From Opitutia bacterium UBA5964 (GTDB taxonomy: Bacteria > Verrucomicrobiota > Verrucomicrobiia > Opitutales > Coraliomargaritaceae): 24,738 nucleotides of DNA. The position numbers and the translations under genes were made by a program. The stretch lies in NCBI GenBank assembly GCA_002430605.1, contig DJBY01000131.1, forward strand, positions 19,957 through 44,694, given 5' to 3'. Positions 1 through 8,539 of this stretch are shown in pieces (within the stretch, counting starts at the first letter, position 1; each line of letters starts with the position of its first letter). The notes beneath the pieces were generated by a model that saw only the letters and a program-made list of their open reading frames with translations, was not told the origin of the DNA and did not search any database.

Positions 1-3000
1 TGGCCAATCACAGTCATCCAGCACCTCAAAGCGGAGCATATAAACCGCGATAAAGCGATTGACCATATTGTACGAGCCACACGATTTGAAGACTTCGCGG
101 CGCTCTCAATCGAATCAACGGAACGGCTGATTCGATACACTCAAAACGTCCTTTCTCAGCCAGCGGAGAAAATCCCCCATCTCTGCTGGGGCCACGACAC
201 GTCAGACGCATACCGTCGCAGCTTCGAGGGCGTGCGCTTTCTCGCACTCGCAGACAGCGGCAATACCAACATTCCACAACCGATCTTTCAAGGTGATGCG
301 CGCTGGATCTTCACCGCGACTGACGGATTCACCGGTAGCTCTGGAACTCCAGTCACCATCACTTGGAGTTTCGTACCCGATGGCACTTCTGTCCCTGATG
401 GCGGATCTGATGCGAATGGCGATACCACCCGCGCGAGCGATCTCATCGCGAAACTGAATGCGGCATACGGAGGCCCAACCACTACAAACGATTTAACCAC
501 AGCTCCTTGGTTCGAGATGTTTGAGACTTCTTTCAATTTTTGGGAAGCAACCACTGGCAATATCTACATCTACGAACCAAATGATGACGCCGCTCCAATG
601 TTGGATTTCGATCGTGGAGCAATCGGCACACGTGGAGATGTGCGGATCGGAGGCACTCGAATTGACGGCAATGGCGGCACACTTGCTTTTAACTATTTTC
701 CAGATGCAGGCGACATGGTCATAGATAGCGCAGATTCCACGAACTTAGGGGTTGGGCAACAGGCAACACTCAGGAATGTGATTACTCACGAACATGGGCA
801 TGGCCTCGGGCTCGGCCATGTTTGCCCAATCAATCAAACCAAACTCATGGAGCCTTTTCTCTCCACCGCATTTATCGGGCCACAATTCGACGACATTCTC
901 ACCATCCAAGAACTTTACGGGGATCCACTCGAGCGCCAAGCCAGCAACAAAAACAACAACACGGCACTCACAGCTCGAAACTTAGGCGAATTAAATACGA
1001 CTTTCAACGCCAGTGAGCTCTCAATCGCCAACGCGAACGACTCCGACATTTTCCGCTTTCAACTCACTCAGGCAAAAACGCTTAATCTGACAGTCACGCC
1101 GACAAACACCCCAGCCTACCTTGAAGGCAGTCAGAACTCCAATGGCTCCTGTAGCACGGGCACACTTTTTGATCCACAAACTCGACAAGACTTAATCTTG
1201 CGGGTGCTAGATGCTGACGGCACGACCGTGATCGCCAGCTCAAACGCTGCTCAAATTGGAGACGCAGAAAGCATCCTCAGCTTAGCACTTAGAGATACAG
1301 GTCAAAACTACTATATCGAGGTCACAGGCGGAGGCCAAAACAGTGGCTCAGTAAACAACGCCCAATTATATTCACTCGAAATCGCACTCGAAGAACTCAA
1401 TTCGATTCAGATCAATGACTTCACCATCACTGCAGAAGCGTGTTCACCTGCAAATGGAGCAGCCGATCCGGACGAACTCATCACCGTTCAAGTCACAGTC
1501 GAAAACAACGCGACCGAAACGGTCGAAAATAGTAACATCACACTCAGTGGCAGTGCCAATCTAAACATCATTGGCAGCGCCACACAGGACTTGCCTAGCC
1601 TCCTCGCAAACAGTTCAACCACAGTCACCTACCAATTCTCATTGTCAGGCGCTTGCGGGGACACCGAAACCATTTCTTTTCAAGTCAACACCGACTCAAA
1701 TACCGCTCAAACGACTCACGAATTAACTTTAGGAATCGAGGAGACTTTCTATACCGAAGATTTCAACTCTACTGCTCTAAATACAATCCCGTCTGGATAC
1801 AGCGAATCTTCCGCCCTCGTGGCCGCAAAATGGCGCACTGTCAATGCAACGAGTCCCACTGGCTCAAACGCGGTCTTTGCCCCTGGAAAGACTGACTCCG
1901 ACAGCGTCAACTCAGCCTACCTCGAATCCCCAACGATCAACTCCATCATAGCACATACGCAACTCCTCTTTGACCACAGCTACAACACCGAAGAAAGCTA
2001 TGATGGCGGCGTACTTGAAATCTCGATCGACAGCGGTAGCAGCTGGCAAGAGTGGACCGCAGCTGGAGGCACATACACTCAATATGGTTACAGTGAAACG
2101 ATCGCTTTAGACGTAGGAAATCCATTAGCGGGACAATCTGCCTGGACGGGAGATTCAGGTGGCCTAGTGACTACGATTGCTCAATTCCCTCCAAATACCG
2201 AGGGCCAAAATGTGCAGCTACGCTGGCACATGAGTAATGACCAACAGCTGCAAAGTGCGGGCTGGTTCATAGATAACATTCGCATCATCCGACCCGCCTG
2301 CTGTGTGATAACGATCCCGACCCTCAACCTTACCGCGATCGACAGTATCGCAAGTGAGCAAGACCCCGCAGACGCTGCGCAATTCGTAATCACCGCCGAC
2401 AGCACGCCGACCTCAAGCCTTTCAATTTCTTACACACTCGCAGGCACAGCCACCTCAGGCAGCGACTTCGTCGCCCTCGCTGGCAGTGCGACCATCAATG
2501 CAGGCGAGAGTATCGCGACCATACCAGTCACTGCCATCACCGACGCCAACGTAGAAGGAGACGAGACACTCACCTTAACACTCTCACCTTCGGTCAATTA
2601 CGGCATCAACATCGCGTCCGCAGATATCACGATCAAAGACCTCCCCTTCGATGCATTTCGCTTTGAAAACTTCGGCACTGAATCCCTCAATATCGCCGAC
2701 GATGCCGACTTCGATTTCGATGGTGTGCCGAATCTAATCGAGTATGCCTTCGGCCTAGATCCGACCAATCAGGATACACCACCGTTCAGCTTAAGTGTGC
2801 AACAATCAGAGGGTACTAGTCTAGTGCTGACATACGACGAAGACACCACACTGGATGACATCGAGTATATCGTCGAAACCAGTCCGAGCCTCAGCCCTGC
2901 ATCATGGACAATCGTTGGCGTAACGATCAACTCCGGTATTATAACAGACGGATTAGAGGCTAAGACTGCTTCGGTAGAGATTAGTGATCAAGCGCGATTC

Positions 3001-3033
3001 ATACGTATTCGAATCAACAGAACGGCTCCGTAG
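1..3033 (+). CDS. Secreted multidomain zinc metallopeptidase (metzincin), 5'-truncated
   Basis: The frame is open from base 1 to the TAG at 3031-3033, so the start probably lies left of the window. A GTG at 232 is the only start I considered inside it, but the residues after it (MRFLALADSG) are not a signal peptide, and the 77 codons before it look coding. The catalytic metzincin motif HEHGHGLGLGH is at 787-819, with a Met-turn (TKLMEP) at about 838-855, so a zinc-dependent endopeptidase is expected. After the catalytic domain come a PPC-like beta domain (about 955-1380), a CARDB/Ig-like domain (1400-1735), a MAM/jelly-roll-like domain (1745-2300), a Calx-beta domain (2310-2640) and a C-terminal module with a DADFDFDG calcium-type motif (about 2695-2725). 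This layout suggests an exported or surface protein acting on proteins or matrix. Substrate is unknown. Domain limits are read by eye. Confidence 0.85.
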   Translation, partial: WPITVIQHLKAEHINRDKAIDHIVRATRFEDFAALSIESTERLIRYTQNVLSQPAEKIPHLCWGHDTSDAYRRSFEGVRFLALADSGNTNIPQPIFQGDARWIFTATDGFTGSSGTPVTITWSFVPDGTSVPDGGSDANGDTTRASDLIAKLNAAYGGPTTTNDLTTAPWFEMFETSFNFWEATTGNIYIYEPNDDAAPMLDFDRGAIGTRGDVRIGGTRIDGNGGTLAFNYFPDAGDMVIDSADSTNLGVGQQATLRNVITHEHGHGLGLGHVCPINQTKLMEPFLSTAFIGPQFDDILTIQELYGDPLERQASNKNNNTALTARNLGELNTTFNASELSIANANDSDIFRFQLTQAKTLNLTVTPTNTPAYLEGSQNSNGSCSTGTLFDPQTRQDLILRVLDADGTTVIASSNAAQIGDAESILSLALRDTGQNYYIEVTGGGQNSGSVNNAQLYSLEIALEELNSIQINDFTITAEACSPANGAADPDELITVQVTVENNATETVENSNITLSGSANLNIIGSATQDLPSLLANSSTTVTYQFSLSGACGDTETISFQVNTDSNTAQTTHELTLGIEETFYTEDFNSTALNTIPSGYSESSALVAAKWRTVNATSPTGSNAVFAPGKTDSDSVNSAYLESPTINSIIAHTQLLFDHSYNTEESYDGGVLEISIDSGSSWQEWTAAGGTYTQYGYSETIALDVGNPLAGQSAWTGDSGGLVTTIAQFPPNTEGQNVQLRWHMSNDQQLQSAGWFIDNIRIIRPACCVITIPTLNLTAIDSIASEQDPADAAQFVITADSTPTSSLSISYTLAGTATSGSDFVALAGSATINAGESIATIPVTAITDANVEGDETLTLTLSPSVNYGINIASADITIKDLPFDAFRFENFGTESLNIADDADFDFDGVPNLIEYAFGLDPTNQDTPPFSLSVQQSEGTSLVLTYDEDTTLDDIEYIVETSPSLSPASWTIVGVTINSGIITDGLEAKTASVEISDQARFIRIRINRTAP

Positions 3034-3454
3034 AGCGCGGCGCTTACTTCAACAGTTTTGAGCTATGGGGATGCAGCGTAGGCCTGGTTTAGTCCAATTG
3101 AATGAGTCCACTACGCATACAGAAGGCTTAGGACGTGACCCATACGGAGAAAGTCCGATACTTTATATCGATCCCATACTCTGATGCCAAAATGCAATCC
3201 TCCCGACTGAGATGAGCTTGCAAAGCTGATTAAATCCAATCTCACTATACTTGATTTTGGCTTGTTCACCTTCGATTTTCTTGGTTCCAAACCACCCAAA
3301 TCCAAGCAACTTTTTAATTTAAATGACTATCCTTTGAGGATGGCTATGAATTAATTTATTCAGAAAACTCATCGATATATTTGTCACTGATAAACTAGTG
3401 GCTAGCATACCTTTTTTTTCGCACCAATTAACATTCATCAAACCAAAGAAATAT
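3034..3454. other. Intergenic region upstream of katG
   Basis: About 420 bases without a convincing gene. The longest frame confined to it, 64 codons on the minus strand, has no recognisable protein features. The right half is AT-rich. It holds a small hairpin (ATCCT-TTG-AGGAT at 3329-3341) and, further right, a promoter-like sequence for katG. No repeat or RNA gene was recognised. Confidence 0.5.
3381..3408 (+). promoter_or_regulatory. Candidate sigma70-type promoter of katG
   Basis: A TTGTCA box (3381-3386) is followed after 16 bases by TAGCAT (3403-3408). These match the -35 and -10 consensus at 5 of 6 and 4 of 6 positions. Transcription from about 3415 would exclude the in-frame ATG at 3398 and so supports the katG start at 3455. 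I saw no clear OxyR, PerR or Fur operator. This is an inference by eye. Confidence 0.35.
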
Positions 3455-5656
3455 ATGTCAGATATCAGCAAGTGCCCAGTCATGGGCGGCTCCCGCGCCC
3501 ATAATGCGACTGCAACCTCATCCAACGAGCAATGGTGGCCGAACCAGCTCAACCTGAGAATGCTGCGCCAGCACTCCAGCTTGTCAGACCCCATGGGGAA
3601 CGACTTTGATTACGTCGAAGAATTTAAGACACTCGATCTGGACGCCTTAATCAAAGACCTAGAAGCGCTGATGACAGACTCCCAAGCTTGGTGGCCTGCA
3701 GACTATGGCCACTACGGCCCGTTTTTCATTCGCATGGCATGGCACAGTGCCGGCACCTATCGGATCGCCGACGGCCGTGGCGGAGCGATTACTGGATCAC
3801 AGCGCTTCGCGCCTCTCAACAGCTGGCCTGACAACGTCAACCTCGACAAAGCGCGCCGCCTACTGTGGCCGATCAAGCAAAAGTATGGCCGCAAAATTTC
3901 ATGGGCCGATCTGATGATACTCGCTGGCAATTGTGCGCTGGAAACCATGGGATTCAAGACTTGTGGTTTTTCTGGCGGCCGAGCCGACGTCTGGGAGCCC
4001 GGTGAAGATATCTATTGGGGACCCGAAGGTGAATGGCTCGCGGATGAACGCTACAGTGGAGATCGAGAGCTCGAAAATCCACTCGGTGCGGTGCAAATGG
4101 GCCTCATTTATGTGAATCCTGAAGGCCCGAATGGCAAACCCGACCCACTCGCGTCCGCCAGAGACATTCGCGACACTTTCGGCCGCATGGCGATGAATGA
4201 TGAAGAGACCGTCGCGCTGATTGCTGGCGGACACACCTTCGGCAAAGCGCACGGCGCGGCCAATCCCGATCAACACGTCGGCCCCGAACCAGAAGCCGCC
4301 AGCATCGAGGAACAAGGCCTCGGCTGGAAAAATAGCTTTGGCAGCGGCAATGCTGGCGACACCATCAGCAGCGGCTTAGAAGGTGCCTGGAATGCGACTC
4401 CCACAAAATGGGACAACAGCTACCTCGATACGCTATTCGCGTTCGACTGGGTGCAGACCAAGAGCCCTGCCGGAGCCACACAATGGGTGCCCGCGGATGG
4501 CGCCGCCGCCAACTCTGTACCTGACGCACACGATCCGTCGAAGCGCCATGCACCGATCATGTTCACCTCAGACCTCGCGCTGAAGATGGACCCGATCTAT
4601 GCCCCCATCACCAAACGCTTCCAGGAGAACCCAGACGAATTTGCCACCGCCTTCGCCAAAGCATGGTTCAAATTAACCCACCGCGACATGGGTCCGATCA
4701 CTCGTTATGTGGGGCCGCAAGTACCAGCGACTACAGAGCTCTGGCAGGACCCGATTCCTGCCGTAGACCATCCATTCATCGACGCGCAAGACATCTCAGC
4801 GCTGAAAGCCACGCTACTCTGCGCTGGTCTATCCATTGCAGAACTAGTCAGTACCGCATGGGCAGCAGCAGCTTCCTTCCGCAACTCTGATAAACGCGGC
4901 GGTGCCAACGGCGCACGGATCCGTCTCGCCCCGCAAAAGGACTGGGCAGCGAACAACCCCGAGGCACTCGCGAAGACGCTACCAATTCTAGAGCGTATTC
5001 AAGCCGACTTCAACGGCGCGCAGTCAGGCGGCAAACGCGTATCGCTGGCCGATCTTATCGTACTAGGTGGTTGCGCAGCAGTGGAGCAAGCTGCCAAAGC
5101 TGCTGGCAGTACAATCGAAGTGCCATTCACCCCTGGCCGGATGGATGCCACTCAGGAAGACACAGACATCGAGTCGTTTGCAGCGCTTGAGCCTAAAGCT
5201 GACGGATTCCGCAATTATCAACAAGCCGAGATCAAGACACCCGCCGAAGCACTCCTGGTCGACAAGGCGCAACTGATGACGCTGACCGCACCCGAAATGA
5301 CGGTACTGGTCGGCGGCATGCGTGTGCTAAATGCGAACACCGCGCAGTCACCGCTCGGCGTGTTCACCAAACGTCCTGAGACCTTAACGAATGACTTTTT
5401 CGTGAACCTGCTCGACATGAACATCGAGTGGAAAGTCTCGCCCCGTTGCGCACACTTCTACGAAGGCAAGGCACACGGCGGCAACGAAACGCAGTGGATG
5501 GCCTCCGCAGTGGATCTCGTCTTCGGCTCAAACTCCGAACTACGCGCCATCGCTGAGGTCTATGCCTCCAACGATGCCCAGCAAACCTTCGTCGAAGACT
5601 TCGTCGCCGCGTGGGTCAAAGTCATGAACCTAGATCGCTTCGATCTAACCGCCTAA
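3455..5656 (+). CDS. katG: Catalase-peroxidase KatG
   Basis: Bifunctional haem catalase/peroxidase of class I that removes hydrogen peroxide. From the ATG at 3455 the protein has 733 residues, normal for the family, and begins MSDISKCPVMGG, the usual KatG opening; the ATG 57 bases upstream would add an atypical leader. The distal haem pocket RMAWHSAGTYR gives Arg93, Trp96 and His97. The covalent Met-Tyr-Trp adduct typical of KatG can form from Trp96, Tyr219 (in MGLIYVNPEG) and Met245 (in GRMAMND). The proximal haem ligand is His260 in GGHTFGK. The C-terminal half is the usual degenerate second peroxidase domain. No classical export signal is visible, so cytoplasmic action is expected. The gene appears to stand alone, with a weak ribosome site (AAAGAA) and a strong terminator behind it. 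Confidence 0.98.
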   Translation: MSDISKCPVMGGSRAHNATATSSNEQWWPNQLNLRMLRQHSSLSDPMGNDFDYVEEFKTLDLDALIKDLEALMTDSQAWWPADYGHYGPFFIRMAWHSAGTYRIADGRGGAITGSQRFAPLNSWPDNVNLDKARRLLWPIKQKYGRKISWADLMILAGNCALETMGFKTCGFSGGRADVWEPGEDIYWGPEGEWLADERYSGDRELENPLGAVQMGLIYVNPEGPNGKPDPLASARDIRDTFGRMAMNDEETVALIAGGHTFGKAHGAANPDQHVGPEPEAASIEEQGLGWKNSFGSGNAGDTISSGLEGAWNATPTKWDNSYLDTLFAFDWVQTKSPAGATQWVPADGAAANSVPDAHDPSKRHAPIMFTSDLALKMDPIYAPITKRFQENPDEFATAFAKAWFKLTHRDMGPITRYVGPQVPATTELWQDPIPAVDHPFIDAQDISALKATLLCAGLSIAELVSTAWAAAASFRNSDKRGGANGARIRLAPQKDWAANNPEALAKTLPILERIQADFNGAQSGGKRVSLADLIVLGGCAAVEQAAKAAGSTIEVPFTPGRMDATQEDTDIESFAALEPKADGFRNYQQAEIKTPAEALLVDKAQLMTLTAPEMTVLVGGMRVLNANTAQSPLGVFTKRPETLTNDFFVNLLDMNIEWKVSPRCAHFYEGKAHGGNETQWMASAVDLVFGSNSELRAIAEVYASNDAQQTFVEDFVAAWVKVMNLDRFDLTA

Positions 5657-5676
5657 TTACAGTCAATTGAGTTAAC

Positions 5677-5705
5677 AAAGCCCCGTCCAATCGACGGGGC
5701 TTTTT
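5677..5705 (+). terminator. Rho-independent terminator of katG
   Basis: The perfect 11-bp stem AAAGCCCCGTC / GACGGGGCTTT has a 5-base loop and ends in a run of five T (5701-5705). It starts 20 bases after the katG stop. The A run on its left side could also let it stop the convergent rnhC transcript. Confidence 0.93.
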
Positions 5706-5723
5706 GATGTGTAAAGAGAAGCA

Positions 5724-5758
5724 CTGACCTCTGTTTTCTGCCCTCTGTCTTTTGAATC
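5724..5758 (+). repeat. Seven-base periodic repeat (CTGNCNT type)
   Basis: Four clean heptads in phase, CTGACCT, CTGTTTT, CTGCCCT and CTGTCTT, run from 5724 to 5751 and are followed by a weaker unit. The repeat lies between the katG terminator and the 3' end of rnhC, touching its stop codon. Similar seven-base arrays are found inside mutY and the U32 gene in this window. Confidence 0.6.
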
Positions 5759-6758
5759 AAAATTTCGACCATGCGGGCTTCTTCGGTGGCTCGAGGCCTT
5801 GCGCTTCGTAGGCGGTTTTAAAGTGCATCTTGGCATAGCCGGCCAATTCGCCCGCCCCCTTCACCGCGACGATCTTCTTGGCCTGCTCGAGTACCTTCGC
5901 GCTCGCGCCCTTCATCAGTGGCTCGCCCAGGATCGGCTGCAATTCATCCGACAGTCGCTTCATTTCACGCACATACATCGCACGCGCGATGATCGATGCG
6001 GCCGCCACGACGGGGTCGGACTCCGCCTTGGTGCGGCTGACTAATTTGAAATCTTTACGGTCGGCCACATAGGCATCCACTAGGGGCAGCTTAGTAAATT
6101 GGTCCAGCAGCCCCCACGGCGCCGGACGCTTATCCAGCGCTTCATTGAGCCCACGGCCATGATACCATGCCAACAGCTTGTTCAAATTACTGCCAAACTT
6201 TTTATATAAATGGTTATACTTCGTCATCCGTGCAAAAGCGGTCGCGATCACCACGCCCTTGGTTTGGCGAATCACCTTATCCAGCTTCAAAATGGTGTTG
6301 TCGGTAATCTTCTTACTATCGCACACGCCCGCCTCGATCCAGTCGCGCACCATGCCCTCGTCGGCCACCACACAAGCGACAACCAACGGACCGAATAAAT
6401 CGCCTTTACCACTTTCATCACAGCCGGCATGCAGCGTGAACCACTCGGGATTATGCACATCGTCATAGCCGAGTCGTGCCTCGCCGGTGATTTCTGCTTC
6501 AAGGACATCACGCACAAAGTCTTCGGTCTTCTTGCCCTGCACCACCAGCTTGCCGCTCTGATAGCCGACTACATTGACCCCGTCGCCCTTGAACGCGAAC
6601 TGCGAGTAAGCCACGTCGTAATGCGCCCACTTTCCCGCAGGCGCGGAATCCAACTGTTCCCCCAGATGCTCTAGCTGCTCTTGAGTCAGCTTGATCGTAT
6701 AGATCTTTTTAACTTTTGGACCTTCGTCCTCCGTCTTAGATGTCTTCTTTTTCGGCAT
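5757..6758 (-). CDS. rnhC: Ribonuclease HIII
   Basis: Endonuclease that cuts the RNA strand of RNA-DNA hybrids during replication and repair. The 333 residues match the family length. An N-terminal substrate-binding (TBP-like, DUF3378-type) region fills about residues 15-95 and the RNase H fold follows. The signature DESGKGDLFGPL starts at residue 114 and distinguishes RNase HIII from RNase HII. Probable metal-binding acidic residues are Asp114, Glu115, Asp219 and Asp248 (in ESDPVVAAAS). The first 18 residues are lysine-rich and probably flexible. The gene is divergent from mutY across a 272-base gap. RNase HIII is known from Firmicutes and from chlamydiae and relatives, so it is a useful lineage hint here. 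Confidence 0.96.
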   Translation of the reverse strand: MPKKKTSKTEDEGPKVKKIYTIKLTQEQLEHLGEQLDSAPAGKWAHYDVAYSQFAFKGDGVNVVGYQSGKLVVQGKKTEDFVRDVLEAEITGEARLGYDDVHNPEWFTLHAGCDESGKGDLFGPLVVACVVADEGMVRDWIEAGVCDSKKITDNTILKLDKVIRQTKGVVIATAFARMTKYNHLYKKFGSNLNKLLAWYHGRGLNEALDKRPAPWGLLDQFTKLPLVDAYVADRKDFKLVSRTKAESDPVVAAASIIARAMYVREMKRLSDELQPILGEPLMKGASAKVLEQAKKIVAVKGAGELAGYAKMHFKTAYEAQGLEPPKKPAWSKF

Positions 6759-6840
6759 GGTGATATAAACCAGAAACGAGAAAGTAAAATCTGCCTCAAA
6801 GCAACGCTCGATCAGCAGAACGCATCATTCAGAGTTCGAC

Positions 6841-6852
6841 CTCTGCGCAGAG
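6841..6852. repeat. 12-bp palindrome, possible remnant of the CTCTGCGCC repeat
   Basis: CTCTGCGCAGAG is a perfect palindrome. With its right flank it gives GCGCAGAGTTT, identical to the right end of the repeat at 8060-8144. It may be a collapsed copy in which the arms joined and the loop was lost. It is short, so chance is possible. Confidence 0.35.
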
Positions 6853-6987
6853 TTTCTCACTTTGTTACCTCAGCTGCCCAAAGGGCCGCGCTTGTTGTTT
6901 CACTTGCCCAAAGGTTACCCAGTTCAGTCACCCTCCACTACGTTCCGGGCAAATCGTTCCGATTTACCATATTCGTGCCTCGTCACA

Positions 6988-7027
6988 CTTTCTCACCTTC
7001 ATACTTTCATACCTTTATACTTTCCCA
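6988..7027 (+). repeat. Degenerate eight-base tandem repeat just before mutY
   Basis: Five octads in phase (CTTTCTCA, CCTTCATA, CTTTCATA, CCTTTATA, CTTTCCCA) end three bases before the mutY ATG. The tract is pyrimidine-rich and occupies the place of a ribosome-binding site; no Shine-Dalgarno sequence is visible. Confidence 0.6.
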
Positions 7028-7030
7028 GAA

Positions 7031-8059
7031 ATGTCACTGCTCTCACAACCCGAAGCCTTTCAGCAGGCACTCGCCGACTGGTATGCCATCGCCCAGCGGC
7101 CACTGCCTTGGCGCACCGCCCCCTCGCTGTACAAGACCGTGGTGTCCGAGCTCATGGCACAGCAGACGCAGATCAAAACGATGCTGCCCTACTTCGACCG
7201 CTGGTTGAAACGCTTCCCCGACTTTCAAGCACTGGCCGACGCACCCAGCGAAGACGTGCTCAAGCACTGGGAAGGCCTCGGCTACTACAGCCGCGCCCGC
7301 AATCTACACAAGCTCGCCCAAGAATACGTCGCGCTCGATCCCAAACCCAGCATCGCCAAAGAGTGGCAAGCCCTGCCCGGCATCGGCCCCTACACCTCCG
7401 CGGCGATTAGCTCGATCGCACAAAACTTCCCCGCAGCAGTCGTGGACGGCAATGTCGTGCGTATTCTCGCCCGCCTGACCAACGACGCACGCGCATTCAA
7501 AAACAACGGCGAGGCGGTCAAAGCTTTCACCCCCACTGCCGATGCCGTGCTCAACACGAAAACACCCGGCGACCACAACCAAGCGATGATGGAGCTCGGC
7601 GCCACGGTTTGCCAGAAAGGTAACCCACTCTGCACCGTCTGTCCCGTCGTGCAGTTTTGCGCCAGTGCTGCCCAAGGCACGACCGAAGGCATCCCCAACA
7701 TTCAGCGCAAAGCCATCGTCCAAGTCCAGATCGACCGCCTCTGGATCGTCCACGACGGCAAGCTGCTGCTGCACCGCATCGCCGACGACGCCAGACAGCT
7801 CGCTGGCCAATACGAACTCCCCGCCACCACGCATTTTGCTACAAAGCCCAAACTCGGCAAAGCCCTCGCCACCAAGAGCCGCGGCATCACCAACAAGCGC
7901 ATCAAAGAAACCATCTACCCACTCAAGCCCTCAAGTCTCAGCTCTCAGCCCTCCGAGCTCCACTGGATTGCGCTCGATCAGCTCGACCGCATCACCCTCT
8001 CCGGCCCCCATCGGCGTTGGACTAAGGAGCTGCTAAAAGCTCACTCAGCAGCATCCTAG
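7031..8059 (+). CDS. mutY: A/G-specific adenine DNA glycosylase MutY
   Basis: Removes adenine mispaired with guanine or 8-oxoguanine, preventing G:C to T:A changes after oxidative damage. The 342 residues are of normal length. The catalytic Glu40 lies in VSELMAQQTQ, the helix-hairpin-helix is LPGIGPYTSAAI (from 115), and the catalytic Asp139 is in VVDGNVVR. The 4Fe-4S cluster ligands Cys194, Cys201, Cys204 and Cys210 have the classic C-X6-C-X2-C-X5-C spacing. The C-terminal NUDIX-like 8-oxoG recognition domain (about 235-338) is present, but near residues 298-309 it holds a Ser/Pro-rich stretch encoded by a seven-base periodic repeat. The ATG at 7031 lacks a clear ribosome site. The TAG stop at 8057-8059 overlaps the start of the next repeat. 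Confidence 0.96.
   Translation: MSLLSQPEAFQQALADWYAIAQRPLPWRTAPSLYKTVVSELMAQQTQIKTMLPYFDRWLKRFPDFQALADAPSEDVLKHWEGLGYYSRARNLHKLAQEYVALDPKPSIAKEWQALPGIGPYTSAAISSIAQNFPAAVVDGNVVRILARLTNDARAFKNNGEAVKAFTPTADAVLNTKTPGDHNQAMMELGATVCQKGNPLCTVCPVVQFCASAAQGTTEGIPNIQRKAIVQVQIDRLWIVHDGKLLLHRIADDARQLAGQYELPATTHFATKPKLGKALATKSRGITNKRIKETIYPLKPSSLSSQPSELHWIALDQLDRITLSGPHRRWTKELLKAHSAAS
7922..7962 (+). repeat. Seven-base periodic repeat inside mutY
   Basis: CTC-initial units recur every seven bases at 7930, 7937, 7944, 7951 and 7958, with an earlier unit at 7922. They encode the stretch LKPSSLSSQPSEL, between conserved parts of the MutY C-terminal domain. Composition and period resemble the arrays at 5724 and 10363. 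In-frame gain of repeat DNA is the inference. Confidence 0.5.
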
Positions 8060-8144
8060 CTCTGCGCCTCCGCGCCTCTGCGCGAAAAAAGTAGCACCTA
8101 GGAATGCACGAATTTATCTCGCGCAGAGGCGCGGGGGCGCAGAG
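8060..8144. repeat. Palindromic repeat, left copy
   Basis: The arms 8060-8085 and 8119-8144 are 26 bases each and pair with one exception, a T opposite G at 8069, around a 33-base loop. The left arm begins CTCTGCGCCT and ends CTGCGCGA. Six T (8145-8150) follow, so on the plus strand it could also act as a terminator behind mutY. The same sequence with the same loop recurs at 8540. Confidence 0.85.
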
Positions 8145-8153
8145 TTTTTTACA

Positions 8154-8537
8154 ATGGATGAAAATACAATAGGAACACTGCTGATAGAAGCCGCTATTGA
8201 AGTCCACCGTGAGCTTGGTCCAGCACTTCTAGAATCCGTTTACGAAGCGGCCCTAGCCTACGAATTAGAGCAACGCGGCCTAAAGGTAGCGCGACAAATT
8301 CCAGTTCCCCTCAATTATAAGGGCATTCATTTTGACGAAGGTTTCCGAGCAGACTTGATCATCGAAGATAAAGTCATCGCAGAACTCAAGTCTGTCGAGA
8401 AGGTCACGCCAGCACACAAAAAACAAACTCAGACCTACCTTCGTCTCACAGGCAAGAAACTTGGATATTTATTGAATTTTGGAGGCGAAGTGATGAAAAC
8501 AGGAATCACACGCTGCGTAAACGGCCTCCCAGAATAA
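8154..8537 (+). CDS. GxxExxY family protein (PD-(D/E)XK nuclease-like)
   Basis: A 127-residue protein of the widespread GxxExxY family, for which I know no established function. The family block GPALLESVYEAAL is at residues 22-34 (Gly22, Glu27, Tyr30). A PD-(D/E)XK-type core is visible: Asp67 in FRADLII and the ELK pair Glu77 and Lys79 in VIAELKSVE, followed by HKKQTQTYLRLTG and a final strand LGYLLNFGG. These are the residues expected of a metal-dependent nuclease fold. The ATG at 8154 lies nine bases after the left repeat, so the 5' leader and any ribosome site come from the repeat. The TAA at 8535-8537 is followed after two bases by the right repeat. Function in moving or processing the repeats is inference only; a solitary nuclease or a toxin-like role is also possible. 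Confidence 0.9.
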   Translation: MDENTIGTLLIEAAIEVHRELGPALLESVYEAALAYELEQRGLKVARQIPVPLNYKGIHFDEGFRADLIIEDKVIAELKSVEKVTPAHKKQTQTYLRLTGKKLGYLLNFGGEVMKTGITRCVNGLPE

Positions 8538-8539
8538 AG

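Noticed and set aside
3111..3305. 64-codon minus-strand frame in the gap before katG
   Set aside because: Short, without ribosome site or recognisable pattern.
3899..4315. 138-codon minus-strand frame inside katG
   Set aside because: Antisense shadow of a strongly conserved gene.
6681..7208. 175-codon plus-strand frame spanning the rnhC-mutY gap
   Set aside because: It begins inside rnhC antisense, crosses repeat tracts and runs into mutY in another frame; the product is low-complexity.
8119..8150. Right arm plus T run read as an ordinary intrinsic terminator of mutY
   Set aside because: It may terminate, but the 26-bp arms, 33-base loop and second copy at 8540 show a repeat family, so it is annotated as a repeat.
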